From assembly GCA_010093515.1 (NCBI GenBank), contig MU001678.1, positions 514,931 through 578,930 of the forward strand: DNA of 64,000 bases, read 5' to 3'. The translations under genes were made by a program, and so were the position numbers. The stretch is from Lineolata rhizophorae (Eukaryota; Ascomycota; Dothideomycetes; Lineolatales; Lineolataceae). This document shows positions 63,122-64,000 of the stretch, in pieces. The stretch's first letter is position 1; every line of letters begins with the position of its first letter. The notes below the pieces were generated by a model. The model worked only from the letters and a program-made list of their open reading frames with translations, was not told the origin of the DNA and searched no databases.

Positions 63122-64000
63122 ATGGCGGAGGACGGGTCTACCATCGGGCGGCAGCCGGATGAGCATAAGTTTCTCAGCAAACACCGATGGAGGGCCAAGA
63201 TATTCTCCAACGACGAAGCGCTGGCCAAGGAGACCAACCAGAAGTTTCGCCTCAACGACGATGTAGTGGATTTCCTCAAGCCCTCCACTATGAAAGCTGC
63301 GCATCCGAGTCCTCCCAAAATAGATATAGCCGCCGCACAGCGGTGGCCGGGTGCATCGGACCTCAAAAAGACAGCCAGCCCTACCCCGCCATCGGCAATG
63401 CGCACGACCCGCCCATCGAGACGTAAAGGACTCACGGTATCATTTGTGAGGGCTGCGCCAGAGATCATTGGCGAGGGAGGCGACGAGTCGGAGATTCCAG
63501 CCATCGAAATTGGGAAAAGCCGTGAAGCAGCCGTCAAGTACGCTTCGCTGTTTGACTCGAGTACTGCGCAGGATGATAGCAAACTGGGGACACGATCCTC
63601 GTCAGGGATATCCGGTAGCGATGCTCGGATGGCAGACAGCCATCCCAAGCTGCTGCAACGCTCCCAAACATCTTTCAACGAGCTATCGCCGCCTCTCAAA
63701 GAGAAATTCGAGTCCGACGTCCGAAACTCGCCCAACTTTACGCCTAAAGACGACGAAGACCCCAGTTTCCGACCTAGACCAATACAGCGGACCCAAACCG
63801 GCTACATGGATGTTGGCAGTGCTCCAGGTAGACCCAGCTTGGACAGCATGGATTCGGATATCAGCTATCAGGTGCCGCCACCAATCACCAGAAAGCAAAC
63901 CGAGTTCGAGACTGGAGTGGGACAGCAACAGGGTGGAGCTTCTAGACTGCCAAATATCGATGACATAGATGAGGATGAAATTCCGTTACGGCAGCAAAAA
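63122..64000 (+). CDS. Long disordered protein, unrecognised (3' part outside window)
   Basis: ATG at 63122 in good context (ATACAATGGC), open for 293 codons to the window edge. It starts MAEDGSTIGRQPDEHKFLSK and continues HRWRAKIFSNDEALAKETNQ, KFRLNDDVVDFLKPSTM. The first 60 residues look folded and conserved. The rest is Ser/Pro-rich and charged, with repeated R-x-Q-T stretches (RSQTSFNEL, RPIQRTQTGYMD, RKQTEFETG) that resemble phosphorylation-rich linkers. I do not recognise the family and cannot assign a function. The antisense frame over 63115-63735 is a shadow. Confidence 0.8.
   Translation, partial: MAEDGSTIGRQPDEHKFLSKHRWRAKIFSNDEALAKETNQKFRLNDDVVDFLKPSTMKAAHPSPPKIDIAAAQRWPGASDLKKTASPTPPSAMRTTRPSRRKGLTVSFVRAAPEIIGEGGDESEIPAIEIGKSREAAVKYASLFDSSTAQDDSKLGTRSSSGISGSDARMADSHPKLLQRSQTSFNELSPPLKEKFESDVRNSPNFTPKDDEDPSFRPRPIQRTQTGYMDVGSAPGRPSLDSMDSDISYQVPPPITRKQTEFETGVGQQQGGASRLPNIDDIDEDEIPLRQQK

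Noticed and set aside
63115-63735. Minus-strand frame of 206 codons
   Set aside because: Antisense shadow of the plus-strand gene that starts at 63122.

Overview
The window is nuclear DNA of a filamentous ascomycete (Pezizomycotina, most like a Sordariomycete; the class is inferred only from gene content and gene structure). The genes are single transcription units on both strands, without operons. Introns are short (about 50-125 nt, GT..AG, often with a CTAAC- or CTAAT-like branch site). Typical filamentous-fungal families are present: a GH3 beta-glucosidase, bestrophin/UPF0187, a fungal CNT, DUR3, an Rtc3/SBDS-like protein and an RRG1-type methyltransferase. I rebuilt the exons by hand from splice signals, reading frame and family conservation. 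Every multi-exon model below keeps frame across its junctions, except the broken candidate at 33439-34051.

Left part (1-22 kb): the 3' part of a secreted GH3 beta-glucosidase; a secreted phytase-like esterase; a LigB-type ring-cleavage dioxygenase; a head-to-head pair of mitochondrial genes (complex I NDUFA2-type subunit and mitochondrial pyruvate carrier); a 968-residue orphan; an F-box-like protein; an endonuclease III-like DNA glycosylase; acyl-protein thioesterase 1 with a 12-nt exon; a bestrophin-type channel; and a Tim17-like membrane protein.

Middle part (22-46 kb): a small acidic, possibly ubiquitin-like protein; a 3.7-kb gene-poor stretch; a concentrative nucleoside transporter and a DUR3 urea transporter in tandem; an unrecognised candidate gene with one frame break; an Rtc3-like protein; a RhoGEF; the proteasome chaperone Nas2/PSMD9; and Ran GTPase. 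A 2.6-kb spacer with a tRNA-like relic follows.

Right part (45-64 kb): an NAD(P)-type semialdehyde dehydrogenase; an FRG1-like protein; a 2-oxoglutarate/Fe(II) oxygenase-like protein; a Munc13/Ync13-type protein; an Ino4-like bHLH factor; two diverged BTB proteins; an RRG1-like methyltransferase; and the start of a long disordered protein that runs off the window.

Most of this is ordinary housekeeping or accessory fungal DNA. I found no transposon coding region, viral element, CRISPR array or secondary-metabolite cluster, and no convincing new multi-gene system. The observations most worth a second look are the unrecognised interrupted gene near 33.4-34.1 kb, the micro-exons, the shared promoter of the two mitochondrial genes, the tRNA-like relic near 44.4 kb, the inverted-repeat cluster near 62.1-62.3 kb and the large orphan protein.
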